From Lachnospiraceae bacterium oral taxon 500 (GTDB taxonomy: Bacteria; Bacillota; Clostridia; Lachnospirales; Vallitaleaceae): a DNA stretch of 64,000 nt. Under the pieces are notes generated by a model that ran no database searches, was not told the origin of the DNA, and saw nothing but the letters and a program-made list of their open reading frames with translations. The stretch covers positions 1,243,001-1,307,000 of the forward strand of contig CP027241.1 in the NCBI GenBank assembly GCA_002999035.1. The letters are read 5' to 3'. This document shows, in pieces, positions 29,551 to 39,022 of this stretch (its first letter is position 1; each line of letters opens with the position of its first letter). A program made the position numbers and the translations under genes.

Positions 29551-29646
29551 TTGTTGAGTATATTTTTGTCGTTTATCGTTTCTATTATGGCAGGTATAGT
29601 TTGCCACTGTATCTGTAAATGGCTGGATAGAGATGAAAACAGGTAG
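29551..29646 (+). CDS. 31-residue single-helix membrane peptide, type I toxin-like
   Basis: A short frame starting at TTG 29551 (or TTG 29554) follows AAAGGGGG at a good distance. The product begins MLSIFLSFIVSIMAGIVCHC, continues ICKWLD and ends with charged RDENR, giving one membrane helix and a charged tail, the build of type I toxins and holin-like peptides. It has its own promoter and a perfect 14-bp terminator right behind, so it is a self-contained transcription unit of about 210 bases. From memory, similar peptides with a conserved KWLD are common beside hairpins in gut clostridia, but I could not search. No antisense promoter was proven. Confidence 0.6.
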   Translation: MLSIFLSFIVSIMAGIVCHCICKWLDRDENR

Positions 29647-29683
29647 TCAGCCTAAGGCCTAAGCCACCTTACCAAAACAAAAT

Positions 29684-29718
29684 AGAAAGGCCACGAGTTG
29701 CGACCTCGTGGCCTTTCT
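29684..29718 (+). terminator. Intrinsic terminator behind the small peptide gene
   Basis: AGAAAGGCCACGAG (29684-29697) pairs perfectly with CTCGTGGCCTTTCT (29705-29718). It is symmetrical enough to act in both directions. Confidence 0.8.
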
Positions 29719-29805
29719 TGTGTTCATTGAGCATTCTTGTCGTTTTGCCTGTATTTATTATAGCACACCAAAACCAGTTTGTAAACTATTATAAAAAAAC
29801 TAGAT

Positions 29806-29834
29806 TTGACATTCCGCCGGGTTAGCGATAAAAT
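29806..29834 (+). promoter_or_regulatory. Predicted promoter of the ROK gene
   Basis: TTGACA (29806-29811) and TAAAAT (29829-29834), 17 bp apart. Confidence 0.65.
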
Positions 29835-29992
29835 AAGAAATAAATATTTTTTTAATATTTCATAAGGAAATGGGAATCGGCGCAAAGCCAAGCAGGAAAA
29901 TAAAAACAAGGCGGACTTCATAAAGCCTGAAAATAAGCAAGGAAGCGCTGAATAAGAAGAAAAAGGGGAAGGCTGATTAAAGGGGGACAAAT

Positions 29993-31159
29993 ATGGAAAT
30001 ATTAACAGTTCATCAAAAAGGGAAATCTCAGATTAAATCCAAAAACCGCCTGAAAATTTTTAAGCTGATTCTGAGCAGCGGCGGTATTTCCCGGATTGAA
30101 TTGGGGAAAAGCCTGCATTTATCGGCGGCATCGGTGACCAGAGCAGTAGAGGAGCTGGTGCGGGCAGGATTGGTGTATGAGGAAAAAAAAGAAATTACCT
30201 TTGTCGGCCGGCGGCCGGTGCTGCTAAACATCAGAAAAAACAGCTGTTACAGCATGGGTATTCATATCAGTCGGCGCAGTATCAGTCTTTGTATTCATAA
30301 TTTGTTAGAGGAAGTGGTTTACGAGGCCAAGGACAGCATCGGGGGAGTCGAATATGCGGTGGATTTGCTGCGGGTACTGCATCAAATGATGAATCGGGCT
30401 TTGGAAAAAAGCGGTATTTCCAAGGAAAAAATTGTCAGTGTCGGGCTGGCGGTCAGAGGCATTGTCAACCGGCAGCGGGGCACTGTCATTTATTCGGAGC
30501 AGACGCAGGAGATTATTCCGATTGTCGAGTCGGTCAAGTCGCTGTTTGACAGCGCAGTGTTTTTGGAAAACAATATTGATGTCGATTTAAAATCTGCCTA
30601 TTCTCAGGAGTTTCCGCATACCGATGAATTAGTGTATGTCTTTGCCGATGAAGGCATCAGCGGCGGGATGATCAGCGGACGGCAGGTAATTCGCGGCCGG
30701 AACAATATGGCGGCTCAGTTCGCTCATTTGCTGGTCGAAGAAAACGGCCGGCTGTGCAGCTGCGGCCAAAAGGGACATTTGCAGCCGTATTTAGCCAAAT
30801 CGGCGATTGAAGCCGAGTATCAAAGCCAAAGCGGTCAAACCGGCGTTAATCTGGTTCAGATTTGCGACCGGGCCGATCAAGGGGAAGAAATCGCCCGGGC
30901 GGTTTTGCACACAGCACTGGAAAAGCTGGCGGCGGCGATGGCGCAGGTGATCGTTTTGTTTAATCCCGGTGTCATTGTGCTGTGCGGCGATATTTTTGAA
31001 CATTATCCGGACGGCGTCCCCTTTTTAAGGGATACGGTGGCGGCCAGGGTCCCGATTCCGCCACTGCTGAACTTTGACTGGCGGGTGCGGATTCGCCGGG
31101 AGATCCGGCCGGAGCGCAATGTTGCTAAGTTAGCGCTAGAATATTTATTGGAACAATAA
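29993..31159 (+). CDS. ROK family transcriptional regulator (NagC/XylR-like)
   Basis: This 388-residue regulator joins an N-terminal winged helix (about 20-80, ISRIELGKSLHLSAASVTRA) to a ROK sugar-kinase-like domain. The kinase-type zinc motif reads LCSCGQKGHLQPY: the usual CxCGxxGC is altered, with His in place of the last Cys and Gln for the usual Glu. Catalytic Asp of active kinases is in NNIDVDLKSA; the protein is most likely a repressor and not an enzyme. ATG follows AAAGGGGGACAAAT. No sugar gene is adjacent, so its regulon is unknown; the lpl/lyase genes are 8 kb away and could be targets. Confidence 0.9.
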   Translation: MEILTVHQKGKSQIKSKNRLKIFKLILSSGGISRIELGKSLHLSAASVTRAVEELVRAGLVYEEKKEITFVGRRPVLLNIRKNSCYSMGIHISRRSISLCIHNLLEEVVYEAKDSIGGVEYAVDLLRVLHQMMNRALEKSGISKEKIVSVGLAVRGIVNRQRGTVIYSEQTQEIIPIVESVKSLFDSAVFLENNIDVDLKSAYSQEFPHTDELVYVFADEGISGGMISGRQVIRGRNNMAAQFAHLLVEENGRLCSCGQKGHLQPYLAKSAIEAEYQSQSGQTGVNLVQICDRADQGEEIARAVLHTALEKLAAAMAQVIVLFNPGVIVLCGDIFEHYPDGVPFLRDTVAARVPIPPLLNFDWRVRIRREIRPERNVAKLALEYLLEQ

Positions 31160-31161
31160 GG

Positions 31162-31212
31162 AAAGCCCGGTCAGAGAAGCACTTTAGCAAAGCGCCTGCG
31201 GCCGGGCTTTTT
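31162..31212 (+). terminator. Bidirectional terminator between convergent ROK and GGDEF genes
   Basis: AAAGCCCGG (31162-31170) pairs with CCGGGCTTT (31202-31210), followed by T's. Confidence 0.65.
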
Positions 31213-31228
31213 ACCTGCAAAATACGGT

Positions 31229-33397
31229 TTAGACAAGTGGAACATCCTCAGCTTCAAATTCATGGATGCTGCCTTTGACGGATTTTTTGGAAACATACAT
31301 CGCCAAATCGGCGCATTTTTTTAAATCCTCATAGTTGCCGCCGATCGAACAGACATAACCGCAGGAAGCGCTCATGCCGTAATGCTCACCGTTTGGCAGG
31401 GTGATATAGGATTCGTTCAGTTTTTGGTGCGTTTGCCGGACGATGGCGGTCATAGCCTCCTGGCTGTCATAGCCAAACAAGAAAGCATAAAATTCATCGC
31501 CGGAAACGCGGGCGGTCAGGCTCTTTTCCGGATCCAATTCTTTTAAAATCCGGCCGGCCTGACACAGGTAAAGATCGCCGGCGTCATGGCCGTAGGTATC
31601 GTTTAAAGTCTTTAAAAAATCCAGATCCCACATCACCATGCAGATAAGCTCATCCGGGTGACGGAATAAATAATCGGTTGCCTTTTTGGTAAAGGAAAAA
31701 CGGTTAAGCAGCGAAGTCAACACATCATAATCCCGCTCTTTTTTTATCTGTTCCTGTTCCAGTACATATTTGGTATAATCCAGCATTACGATGGTCCGGC
31801 CATGCTCCAGCTCACGGGTCTTAACGCAGATATATTTTTGGGTGCGCTGATCCAGATAAATATCGGTTTGGATCGAACCGTCCTTAAACCGATCGCAGTA
31901 AGAGGAATGTAAGGTAAAGTTTTGGTAAATCTTTTTCTTTAAGTTTTCAAACGCATCGCTGGTAAAGGTAATGGCCGATTCGTTGGCAAAGTCTTCGCCC
32001 AGCAGAGCCTGAAAGGTACCGAAGCCGCGGGTGATGTTATGAGCCGTGTCGGTATAAAAGGTGACCAGATTGATGTCGCTGGCCATCAAGATTTCGGTGA
32101 TGGTTTGGTGAAAGTCCAAAATATTTTGATTTTGCGAGATAATGGTGTTCGTTAAAATATCAATTTCACTGATTTCGGTTTTGGGCAGGCTGAGGAAGTT
32201 TTGCGGAAACTCCTTTTGACCGATGGCCGCGGTCAATGCCGAGATCGGGAAAACAACCTGTTTGGTAATAAACAAAGCAACGATAATGCTGAATAAAACA
32301 AATAATATAATTAAAAAGATAAAGGTGCGGATCAGCAGATCGGCTTCCTGCATGACTACGTTTCGGGGTGAAATCGTCACATAATAAAAAGAAGATTCGG
32401 AAAAGGGGATGTATTCCGAGGAAGCATAGGTCAGCAGATGAGCCGAACAAAAATATTTTTGACCGTGAATGGTCGGCTCCGACAGTAAGTCGGTTGAGGA
32501 ATAGTTAAGGATATCGCGTGACCGGAATAGTATATCGGCCGCTAAATCGGACTCCAGCGCCTCCATATTAAAGGCTTTTTCGGCAATAATATCGTATTTG
32601 GCAGTCAGATGATTATAGTGAACCAGCATGACCTGATGCGGAAAGTTCTCCGGAAAAGAAGTATTGCCGATCAGTTTATCGAAAGAAGACAAAAAAACTT
32701 CCGAAGCTAAAAAGCCGTATACGGTATTTTGATAATTTAAGGGGATGACAAACAGAAGCGCGGGATTATCGTTATCCAAACTGAGAATCGGACTCCAGAT
32801 ACCTCGTTCATACATAGTTAAAGAAACAGGCGTTTGATTTCTTTCTTTCAAGTAGTTCAAAAATCGGCGCAAAGCCGGATTATCACCTGCTGCCTGCGCA
32901 TACTGCGGAAAGAGCGGTAAAATATCACCGGCGAAATCAACGCTTTCCTGTCTGACCAGTCGGGCCAGCTTTTGCGGATTAGAGCGAAAATGAAAAACTT
33001 CCGGGCTATCCGGCCGGGAAAGCTCCAAATAAATGCCGTCAGCATGTAAGTGGGGGCTTTTTAAAACCATGTCGGTTAAAATATCAGGACTGACGGTAAA
33101 GGACGAATGCTGTTCAATACTTTTGGCGTATTCTTTCCCCAAAGCTTTGATTGGCTTGGAGAGTGTTGCCAGATCGGAAAAATGGAACCACATTTCCGAG
33201 TCTACCACAGCAGCATTATTGAAAGCATTATTAAAAAAGCTTTTTTTGGCTTGCCGGACAACACTGTCAAATAATCCCAGCTGAAAAATAAACAGCCAAA
33301 AAAGAACGATTTGAAAAAAGGCCATAAATAAAATAGGAATGAGGATTTTTTTGCCGATTGAGGCGGTTTTATATGATTTAGCATTGGCAGTATTCAT
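31229..33397 (-). CDS. Membrane sensor diguanylate cyclase (GGDEF domain)
   Basis: This 722-residue protein likely makes cyclic di-GMP in response to an extracellular cue. An N-terminal helix (about 18-42), a large extracytoplasmic sensor region (about 45-355) that resembles a Cache-type domain, and a second helix (about 358-385) are followed by a HAMP-like linker, a PAS-like segment (about 430-550) and the C-terminal GGDEF domain (about 555-715). The active-site loop reads SGDEF in RVSGDEFYAF, with MWDLDFLKTLNDTYGHDAGD upstream intact. No EAL domain is fused. The start at 33397 follows TAGGAGAATGCAA; upstream frame to 33493 lies in a hairpin-rich spacer. Cell-surface and SLH genes nearby might be downstream targets, but this is a guess. 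Confidence 0.88.
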   Translation of the reverse strand: MNTANAKSYKTASIGKKILIPILFMAFFQIVLFWLFIFQLGLFDSVVRQAKKSFFNNAFNNAAVVDSEMWFHFSDLATLSKPIKALGKEYAKSIEQHSSFTVSPDILTDMVLKSPHLHADGIYLELSRPDSPEVFHFRSNPQKLARLVRQESVDFAGDILPLFPQYAQAAGDNPALRRFLNYLKERNQTPVSLTMYERGIWSPILSLDNDNPALLFVIPLNYQNTVYGFLASEVFLSSFDKLIGNTSFPENFPHQVMLVHYNHLTAKYDIIAEKAFNMEALESDLAADILFRSRDILNYSSTDLLSEPTIHGQKYFCSAHLLTYASSEYIPFSESSFYYVTISPRNVVMQEADLLIRTFIFLIILFVLFSIIVALFITKQVVFPISALTAAIGQKEFPQNFLSLPKTEISEIDILTNTIISQNQNILDFHQTITEILMASDINLVTFYTDTAHNITRGFGTFQALLGEDFANESAITFTSDAFENLKKKIYQNFTLHSSYCDRFKDGSIQTDIYLDQRTQKYICVKTRELEHGRTIVMLDYTKYVLEQEQIKKERDYDVLTSLLNRFSFTKKATDYLFRHPDELICMVMWDLDFLKTLNDTYGHDAGDLYLCQAGRILKELDPEKSLTARVSGDEFYAFLFGYDSQEAMTAIVRQTHQKLNESYITLPNGEHYGMSASCGYVCSIGGNYEDLKKCADLAMYVSKKSVKGSIHEFEAEDVPLV

Positions 33398-33630
33398 TTG
33401 CATTCTCCTAATGCGGCAAGGCCGTGAGCAATCACTCAGCGCTTCTCCGGTCGAAGCTGCGCCTGTCTGAAAAGTCTGAAAAAGCAGTTTCAATGGGCAA
33501 AATTAAGTTATAAAATACATCTTATATATCGGCTGAATATTTGATGGAAATAATACTGGAAAAGAAAAATAGCAAAAATTCCCCAAAACATTAGGACGTC
33601 TTACCGGGAAATAAATGTTACAGTTCATAC

Positions 33631-33659
33631 TTGAAAAATGCGTTCTTTCCGATTATAAT
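33631..33659 (+). promoter_or_regulatory. Predicted promoter of lepA
   Basis: TTGAAA (33631-33636) and TATAAT (33654-33659), 17 bp apart, 42 bases before the start. Confidence 0.7.
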
Positions 33660-33700
33660 AAAGGTTAAGACATTGCAAGGGAAAGGAATTAAAATTATTT

Positions 33701-35506
33701 ATGAAGCAGGAAAACATCAGAAACTTTTCGATTATTGCCCATATTGACCACGGCAAATCGACCTTGGCTGATCGGATTATTCAAAAAACCGGATTGTTGA
33801 CCGACCGGGAAATGAAAGACCAAATTTTGGATACCATGGATTTAGAACGGGAGCGGGGCATTACCATCAAATCGCAGGCCGTGCGCCTGGTCTATAAAGC
33901 CAAGGACGGGCAGGAATATATTTTAAATCTGATAGACACGCCCGGGCATGTCGATTTTAACTATGAGGTTTCCCGCTCGCTGGCTGCCTGCGAGGGCGCA
34001 GTGCTGGTAGTTGACGCGGCACAGGGGATTGAGGCGCAGACCCTGTCAAATGTGTATTTGGCTTTGGAGCATAATTTGGAGATTGTGCCGGTCATCAACA
34101 AGATTGACCTGCCCAGCGCCGATCCGGACAAGGTGATTCAGGAGGTTGAGGACGTGATTGGCATTGAAGCGGCGGATGCGCCGCGGATCAGCGCCAAGGA
34201 GGGGCTGAATATTGAGGGGGTGCTGGAGCAGATTGTGGCCAAAATACCGGCGCCGAGCGGCAGTGTGAATGAGCCGCTGCAGGCCTTGATTTTTGATTCC
34301 CTGTACGATAGTTATCGAGGGGTTATCGTCTTTTGCCGGGTGTTTAACGGCAGCGTCCGGCGCGGCGATATGATTCGCTTTCTGGCAACCGGCAAGGAGT
34401 TTGAAGTGGTCGAGGTCGGCTTTTTTGCACCGGGGCAGTTTATCGGCGCAGAGGAATTAACAGCCGGCAGTGTCGGCTATATCACAGCCAGCATTAAAAA
34501 CCTGAAGGACACCAAGGTCGGCGATACATTTACCAGCGCCCAGAATCCCTGCCGGGAGGCTTTGCCCGGCTATAAGGAAGTGCTGCCCATGGTTTACTGC
34601 GGTATTTATCCGGCGGATGGAGCCAAATATCCCGATTTGCGGGACGCTTTGGATAAGCTGCAGTTAAATGATGCTTCCCTTATTTTTGAGCCGGAAACAT
34701 CGGTCGCTCTCGGCTTTGGTTTTCGCTGCGGCTTTTTGGGGCTGCTGCATTTGGAGATTATTCAGGAGCGGCTGGAGCGGGAGTTTAATCTGGACTTGGT
34801 GACAACGGCGCCGTCGGTTATTTATCATATTTATAAGACCAACGGCGACATGATTTATTTGTCCAACCCAACCGAACTGCCCGATCCTTCCACCATTGCC
34901 CGGATGGAAGAGCCGATTGTCAAGGCTGAGATTTTATCGCCTAAGGAATATGTCGGCAGTATTATGGAGCTGTGTCAGGAGCGGCGGGGTGTGTATCAGC
35001 ATATGGAGTACATTGAAGAAAACCGGGCGATGCTGACCTATGAGCTGCCCTTAAATGAAATTATTTATGATTTCTTTGACGCGCTCAAATCCCGTACCCG
35101 CGGCTATGCGTCGCTGGATTATGAATTGTCCGGTTATCAGCCGTCAGATTTGGTGAAACTGGATATCATGATCAACCGCGAGGTGGTCGATGCGCTTAGC
35201 TTCATCGTCCACAGTGAAAAAGCCTATGAGCGTGGGCGCAAGATTGCCGAGAAGCTCAAAGATGAGATTCCCCGGCATTTGTTTGAAATCCCGATTCAGG
35301 CGGCCATCGGCAACAAGGTGATTGCCCGGGAAACGGTGAAAGCTCTGCGCAAAGACGTGCTGGCCAAGTGCTACGGCGGTGATATCAGCCGTAAGCGCAA
35401 GCTTCTGGAAAAGCAGAAGGAAGGCAAGAAGCGGATGCGTCAGGTCGGCAGCGTTGAGATTCCGCAGCAGGCGTTTATGAGCGTCTTAAAACTGGACGAA
35501 AAATAG
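33701..35506 (+). CDS. lepA: Elongation factor 4 (LepA), back-translocating GTPase
   Basis: This 601-residue translational GTPase acts on stalled ribosomes. G1 is AHIDHGKST (about 12-20), the switch region [11 protein letters not shown]3 DTPGHVDF, and G4 [10 protein letters not shown]. The LepA-specific C-terminal domain is present, with the late [17 protein letters not shown] and the family ending [13 protein letters not shown]. The ATG follows AAGGGAAAGGAATTAAAATTATTT with AAGGAA somewhat far, but the N-terminus aligns well. The gene has its own promoter. Downstream is a repeat-rich spacer, then aminopeptidase C. Confidence 0.97.
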   Translation: MKQENIRNFSIIAHIDHGKSTLADRIIQKTGLLTDREMKDQILDTMDLERERGITIKSQAVRLVYKAKDGQEYILNLIDTPGHVDFNYEVSRSLAACEGAVLVVDAAQGIEAQTLSNVYLALEHNLEIVPVINKIDLPSADPDKVIQEVEDVIGIEAADAPRISAKEGLNIEGVLEQIVAKIPAPSGSVNEPLQALIFDSLYDSYRGVIVFCRVFNGSVRRGDMIRFLATGKEFEVVEVGFFAPGQFIGAEELTAGSVGYITASIKNLKDTKVGDTFTSAQNPCREALPGYKEVLPMVYCGIYPADGAKYPDLRDALDKLQLNDASLIFEPETSVALGFGFRCGFLGLLHLEIIQERLEREFNLDLVTTAPSVIYHIYKTNGDMIYLSNPTELPDPSTIARMEEPIVKAEILSPKEYVGSIMELCQERRGVYQHMEYIEENRAMLTYELPLNEIIYDFFDALKSRTRGYASLDYELSGYQPSDLVKLDIMINREVVDALSFIVHSEKAYERGRKIAEKLKDEIPRHLFEIPIQAAIGNKVIARETVKALRKDVLAKCYGGDISRKRKLLEKQKEGKKRMRQVGSVEIPQQAFMSVLKLDEK

Positions 35507-35871
35507 CGCCGGGCAGTCGGGAACTGCAATCTGTGGCGGGGAAAGCCCAAGGGGAAAAAGAAAGGCTTTTTGCGGCGGTGCGCGGATAATTTTGTTCCGG
35601 TGATTTGTTTTGGCGCCGGTTTTCAGCCGATGACCGGCACCGGTAAGCAGACAGATTTCGGCAAATATTTTTAAGGTTAAAGCAGGCAAAAAAGGAGAGG
35701 GCGGGACTTTCCTCAAATAGGGGAAATCCGGCCGGGAACAGTTAAATATATTACTCAACTTTCCCGTGTTGACAGAACAGTCTTTTTTAGGCAGATCGCC
35801 CACCCGGGCGGAAGTGCGCAGCACTTCGATCAGGGGAGAGTTGGGTATATTGCACCAGAAAGAAGGAAGAA
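35507..35871. other. Repeat-containing intergenic region lepA to pepC
   Basis: The 365 bases hold one complete dispersed element (35751-35848) directly before pepC; the first 240 bases show no gene and no clear terminator. Confidence 0.6.
35751..35848 (+). repeat. Dispersed element copy with terminal inverted repeats (before pepC)
   Basis: Left end TTACTCAACTTTCCCGTG (35751-35768), then AGAACAGTCTTTTTTAGGC, a perfect 7-bp hairpin GAAGTGC-GCA-GCACTTC (35811-35827), and right end CAGGGGAGAGTTGGGTAT (35831-35848), which is the imperfect complement of the left end. About 98 bp in all, ending 24 bases before the pepC start. Confidence 0.72.
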
Positions 35872-37218
35872 ATGGCAATTACAAAAGAATTATTAGAAAA
35901 ACTGGAACAGGAATATGCAGCGGCGGCGGTTAATGAAGTGGCGGCGCCGGCTGTTGCGAGAGTGGGATTAGAGGAAGCGGCTTTTAATCAGGACAGCCGT
36001 CGGCGGCATACTTTTCACTTTTCTGACAAGACCGGGCAGGGGGCGATTACCAATCAAAAACAAAGCGGCCGCTGCTGGCTGTTTGCGGCATTAAACACCG
36101 CCCGGGTCGAAGCGATGAAAAAATATGATATCGACAGTTTAGAGTTTTCGCAGACCTATTTATTCTTCTGGGATAAATTAGAGCGGTCCAACTATTTTTT
36201 GGAAAGCATGATTGAAACCCGGAACGAAGCTTTGACTTCGCGGCTGGTGGCGCATCTCCTGGCAACTCCGACCCAGGACGGCGGCCAATGGGATATGGCG
36301 GCGGGGATTATTGATAAGTACGGCATCGTGCCGAAAGAAGCAATGCCGGATACCTTTCACTCGACAACCAGCGCACCCCTGAATAAAGTGCTGAACAGCT
36401 ATTTACGCTACTTCGCGGCGGAGATTCGTGAGCAGGCGGCAGCCGGCAAGGATGAAGCGGCTCTGACTGCCTTAAAGGAAAAGCAGCTGGCCACGATTTA
36501 CAATCTTTTGGTCAAGGCCTTTGGTCAGCCGCCGAAGCAGATCAGCTATGAATATGAGGATAAGAATAAGAACTTTTGCCGATTGCCGCAGATGACCCCG
36601 CAGGAGTTTTTTAAGAAAATGGTCGGTTGGAATCTGGACGAGAAAGTTAGCCTGATTAATGCGCCGACGGCAGATAAGCCTTACGGCCGGGCCTATACCG
36701 TCAAATATTTGGGCTCCATTAAGGGCGTGCGGCCGATTTGCTATGTCAATATCCCGATTGCGGCCTTAAAGCAGGCAGCCATTGCCTCAATTCAGGCCGG
36801 CGAGCCGGTATGGTTCGGCTGCGATATGGGTAAAAATGTGGACAAAGAAAGCGGCATTATGGATCATGATCTGTATTTGTTTGAAAAGCTGATTGGTACG
36901 GAGCTTCCGTGGAGCAAAGAAAAGCGCTTGGATTATGGCGAAAGCTGCCTATCGCATGCCATGGTTTTAACCGGTGTGGATTTGGATGATAACGGCCGGC
37001 CGGTCAACTGGCGGGTAGAAAACTCCTGGGGAAAGGATCGCGGCAAGGACGGCCAATTTTCGATGAGCGATGAGTGGTTTGACCAATTCGTTTATCAGAT
37101 TATGACCGATAAAAAATATATCGAAGCGAAATGGCTGGAAGCTTTAAAGCAGCCGGTGATTGAACTGGAACCGTGGGATCCGATCGGGGCGCTGGCACTG
37201 ACGGTTTGCGCCGAATAG
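35872..37218 (+). CDS. pepC: Aminopeptidase C (bleomycin hydrolase family, C1B)
   Basis: This 448-residue cytoplasmic cysteine aminopeptidase removes N-terminal residues from peptides and forms a hexamer in known members. The papain-type catalytic residues are visible: Cys in QSGRCWLFAALN (about residue 69), His in SHAMVLTGVD, and Asn in VENSWGKDRG. The C-terminal tail ends WDPIGALALTVCAE; in the family this arm reaches into the active site. The ATG follows AGAAAGAAGGAAGAA. A dispersed repeat sits immediately upstream. It could use peptides imported by the Opp system, though the genes are far apart. Confidence 0.94.
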   Translation: MAITKELLEKLEQEYAAAAVNEVAAPAVARVGLEEAAFNQDSRRRHTFHFSDKTGQGAITNQKQSGRCWLFAALNTARVEAMKKYDIDSLEFSQTYLFFWDKLERSNYFLESMIETRNEALTSRLVAHLLATPTQDGGQWDMAAGIIDKYGIVPKEAMPDTFHSTTSAPLNKVLNSYLRYFAAEIREQAAAGKDEAALTALKEKQLATIYNLLVKAFGQPPKQISYEYEDKNKNFCRLPQMTPQEFFKKMVGWNLDEKVSLINAPTADKPYGRAYTVKYLGSIKGVRPICYVNIPIAALKQAAIASIQAGEPVWFGCDMGKNVDKESGIMDHDLYLFEKLIGTELPWSKEKRLDYGESCLSHAMVLTGVDLDDNGRPVNWRVENSWGKDRGKDGQFSMSDEWFDQFVYQIMTDKKYIEAKWLEALKQPVIELEPWDPIGALALTVCAE

Positions 37219-37412
37219 AAAGCAAGGCCGACAGGCGAGCAAGGTATTCCCGGGAATAGACGGAAGTAAATTGACAAAAGAGAAGAAAAATGATATTCTA
37301 AAAAGAGAAGGAAACAGAAAAATATTCACAACGGGAAAAGATAGCAGATTCTGAAGATTCGGCTGTTTTGCCGGTCGGTAAAACGGAATAGGCCGAGAAA
37401 GGCGGTTTGCAT

Positions 37413-37793
37413 ATGGGAAAGAAGATTTTGGTGTTATTGATCGTTGCTTTCTTATCACTAAACCTGGGAATGGGCTTAAAGAGCTATGCCGGACGGAGCA
37501 AGGTTAAGCAAGAGCAAGACTTGCTTGCGGGCGGGCAGGTGGAGAATAAGGTCAAAGAGGCTTTAAACCAAGTCGGGGCCGGCGGACATGGGAATGAAAA
37601 CCTTTTGCAGGCGGACGAAATAAAAGCCTTGGCTGAGGATATCTCTATTCAGGCCTGCCAGATGGCGATTGCACAGTTTGATGACGGCGAAAAGACGGCG
37701 ACTAAGGATAAGGCGGATGACTTTTTGTATATGCTGTTAAAGGGAGACCTCATAGACATTGGTGGTTTGCCGGAAATTGAGGGCTTGAATTAA
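37413..37793 (+). CDS. Small exported hypothetical protein
   Basis: This 126-residue protein has a signal-like N-terminus (KKILVLLIVAFLSLNLGMG) and a hydrophilic rest rich in Ala, Glu and Lys. No family is recognised. ATG at 37413 follows AAAGGCGG; a TTG two codons earlier is the alternative. It stands alone between pepC and the pot genes, followed by a strong bidirectional terminator. Confidence 0.65.
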   Translation: MGKKILVLLIVAFLSLNLGMGLKSYAGRSKVKQEQDLLAGGQVENKVKEALNQVGAGGHGNENLLQADEIKALAEDISIQACQMAIAQFDDGEKTATKDKADDFLYMLLKGDLIDIGGLPEIEGLN

Positions 37794-37803
37794 AGAATGG
37801 AAT

Positions 37804-37837
37804 AAAAAAATCTGCAGCCAAAACTGCAGATTTTTTT
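37804..37837. terminator. Bidirectional intrinsic terminator
   Basis: AAAAAAATCTGCAG (37804-37817) pairs perfectly with CTGCAGATTTTTTT (37824-37837). It serves the small exported gene on plus and the pot operon on minus. Confidence 0.88.
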
Positions 37838-37882
37838 ATTATTGGCGGCGGGTTCCCAATGCCCTGTTCCAAACAAAAATCC

Positions 37883-38932
37883 CTATTGCCCGGAAGCCTT
37901 GAACTCCGTCCAGACCTGATTATAAAGACCAAGCGCATCGCCCAGATCGACAAAGATTTCCGATTCGCCCCGTTCCATTGAGGCAAAGGGCAGAGCGCCG
38001 AGCAGCTTTTGCTTTTCCGGCGGCAGCAGTTGATACGCCGCTTGATTCGGAGTGTTATAAAAAATTGTTTCCATATTTTTAACGGCTACGTCTGCCCGCA
38101 GCAGATAATTGATAAATTGATAGGCTTCGTCTTTATGCTCGGAAGTTTTGGGAATAACCATGGCATCAAACACCAGATTGGTTCCTTCCTTGGGGATGGC
38201 ATACTTAAAGTCCGGTGATTCGTTCATCACGACATAAGCCTCACCCGACCAAATCAGCGCCAGATCGCCTTCGCCCTGGAGCATCATGTCCTTAACATTA
38301 TCCTCGGCGTAAGCCACTACCAGCGGCCGCTGTTCGACCAGAAGCCGGCCGGCGGCGGAGAGCTCATCGGGATTGGTAGTATTCATCGAATAGCCCAGGA
38401 TTTTCAAAGCCACCATCAGCGAAGTCCGCTGCACATTCAGCATGATGATCTTATCCTGATAAGCTTTATTCCAAAGGATATTCCAGCTGTCAACCGGTTC
38501 TTTTACTTTTTGGGTATTGTAAATAATACCGGTTGAACTCCAAAAATACGGCGCCGAGTAGCGATTGCCGGGGTCATAGCTCAGGCTTGAAAACTCCGGA
38601 TAAAGATTGGCCAGATTCGGGAGCTTTTCATGGTCCAGCGGCATGATTAAATCATTTTTAATCATGCGCTCAATCATATAATCACTGGGAATGACCACAT
38701 CATAGGAATTGGCGCTGGTGGAAAACTTGGCCCACATATCTTCGTTGCTGGCAAAAGTATCGTAAATTACCCGAATTCCGGTTTCGGCTTCAAAATTGTC
38801 CAGCAGCTCCTCATTAAGATAATCGCCCCAATTAAAAACGGTAATGGTTTTTTGCTCTGATTCGGTGCAGCCGGTGTGAAGCAGCAGGATCGCTGCGATA
38901 AGAAAAACACTGAGTTTCTTAAAATACGACAT
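37883..38932 (-). CDS. potD: Spermidine/putrescine ABC transporter substrate-binding lipoprotein (second copy)
   Basis: This 349-residue receptor captures polyamines outside the cell. The lipoprotein signal ends in lipobox LLHTGC; the mature part begins with the PotD-like TITVFNWGDYLNEELLDNFE and contains DVVIPSDYMIERMI. The start at 38932 follows AAAGGAGGCTTT. It is a close paralogue of the adjacent gene at 39023-40051, differing mostly near the N-terminus and in scattered residues, so it arose by tandem duplication. It is last in the minus-strand operon. Two receptors may widen the range of polyamines taken up. Confidence 0.93.
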   Translation of the reverse strand: MSYFKKLSVFLIAAILLLHTGCTESEQKTITVFNWGDYLNEELLDNFEAETGIRVIYDTFASNEDMWAKFSTSANSYDVVIPSDYMIERMIKNDLIMPLDHEKLPNLANLYPEFSSLSYDPGNRYSAPYFWSSTGIIYNTQKVKEPVDSWNILWNKAYQDKIIMLNVQRTSLMVALKILGYSMNTTNPDELSAAGRLLVEQRPLVVAYAEDNVKDMMLQGEGDLALIWSGEAYVVMNESPDFKYAIPKEGTNLVFDAMVIPKTSEHKDEAYQFINYLLRADVAVKNMETIFYNTPNQAAYQLLPPEKQKLLGALPFASMERGESEIFVDLGDALGLYNQVWTEFKASGQ

Positions 38933-39022
38933 AAAGCCTCCTTTGATATGTCGTGATCGCTTTAAGGTCTGTGTCAGCACGGAGCGCCGGATGTTTGCCC
39001 ATGCATGGCCGCAGTAATCCGG

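Larger units (their letters stand above)
29269..29992. other. Intergenic region between MerR and ROK genes
   Basis: The 724 bases contain the MerR promoter, the right direct-repeat copy, the 31-residue peptide gene with promoter and terminator, and the ROK promoter. Nothing larger is coded. A stretch around 29745-29800 is AT-rich and unassigned. Confidence 0.65.
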
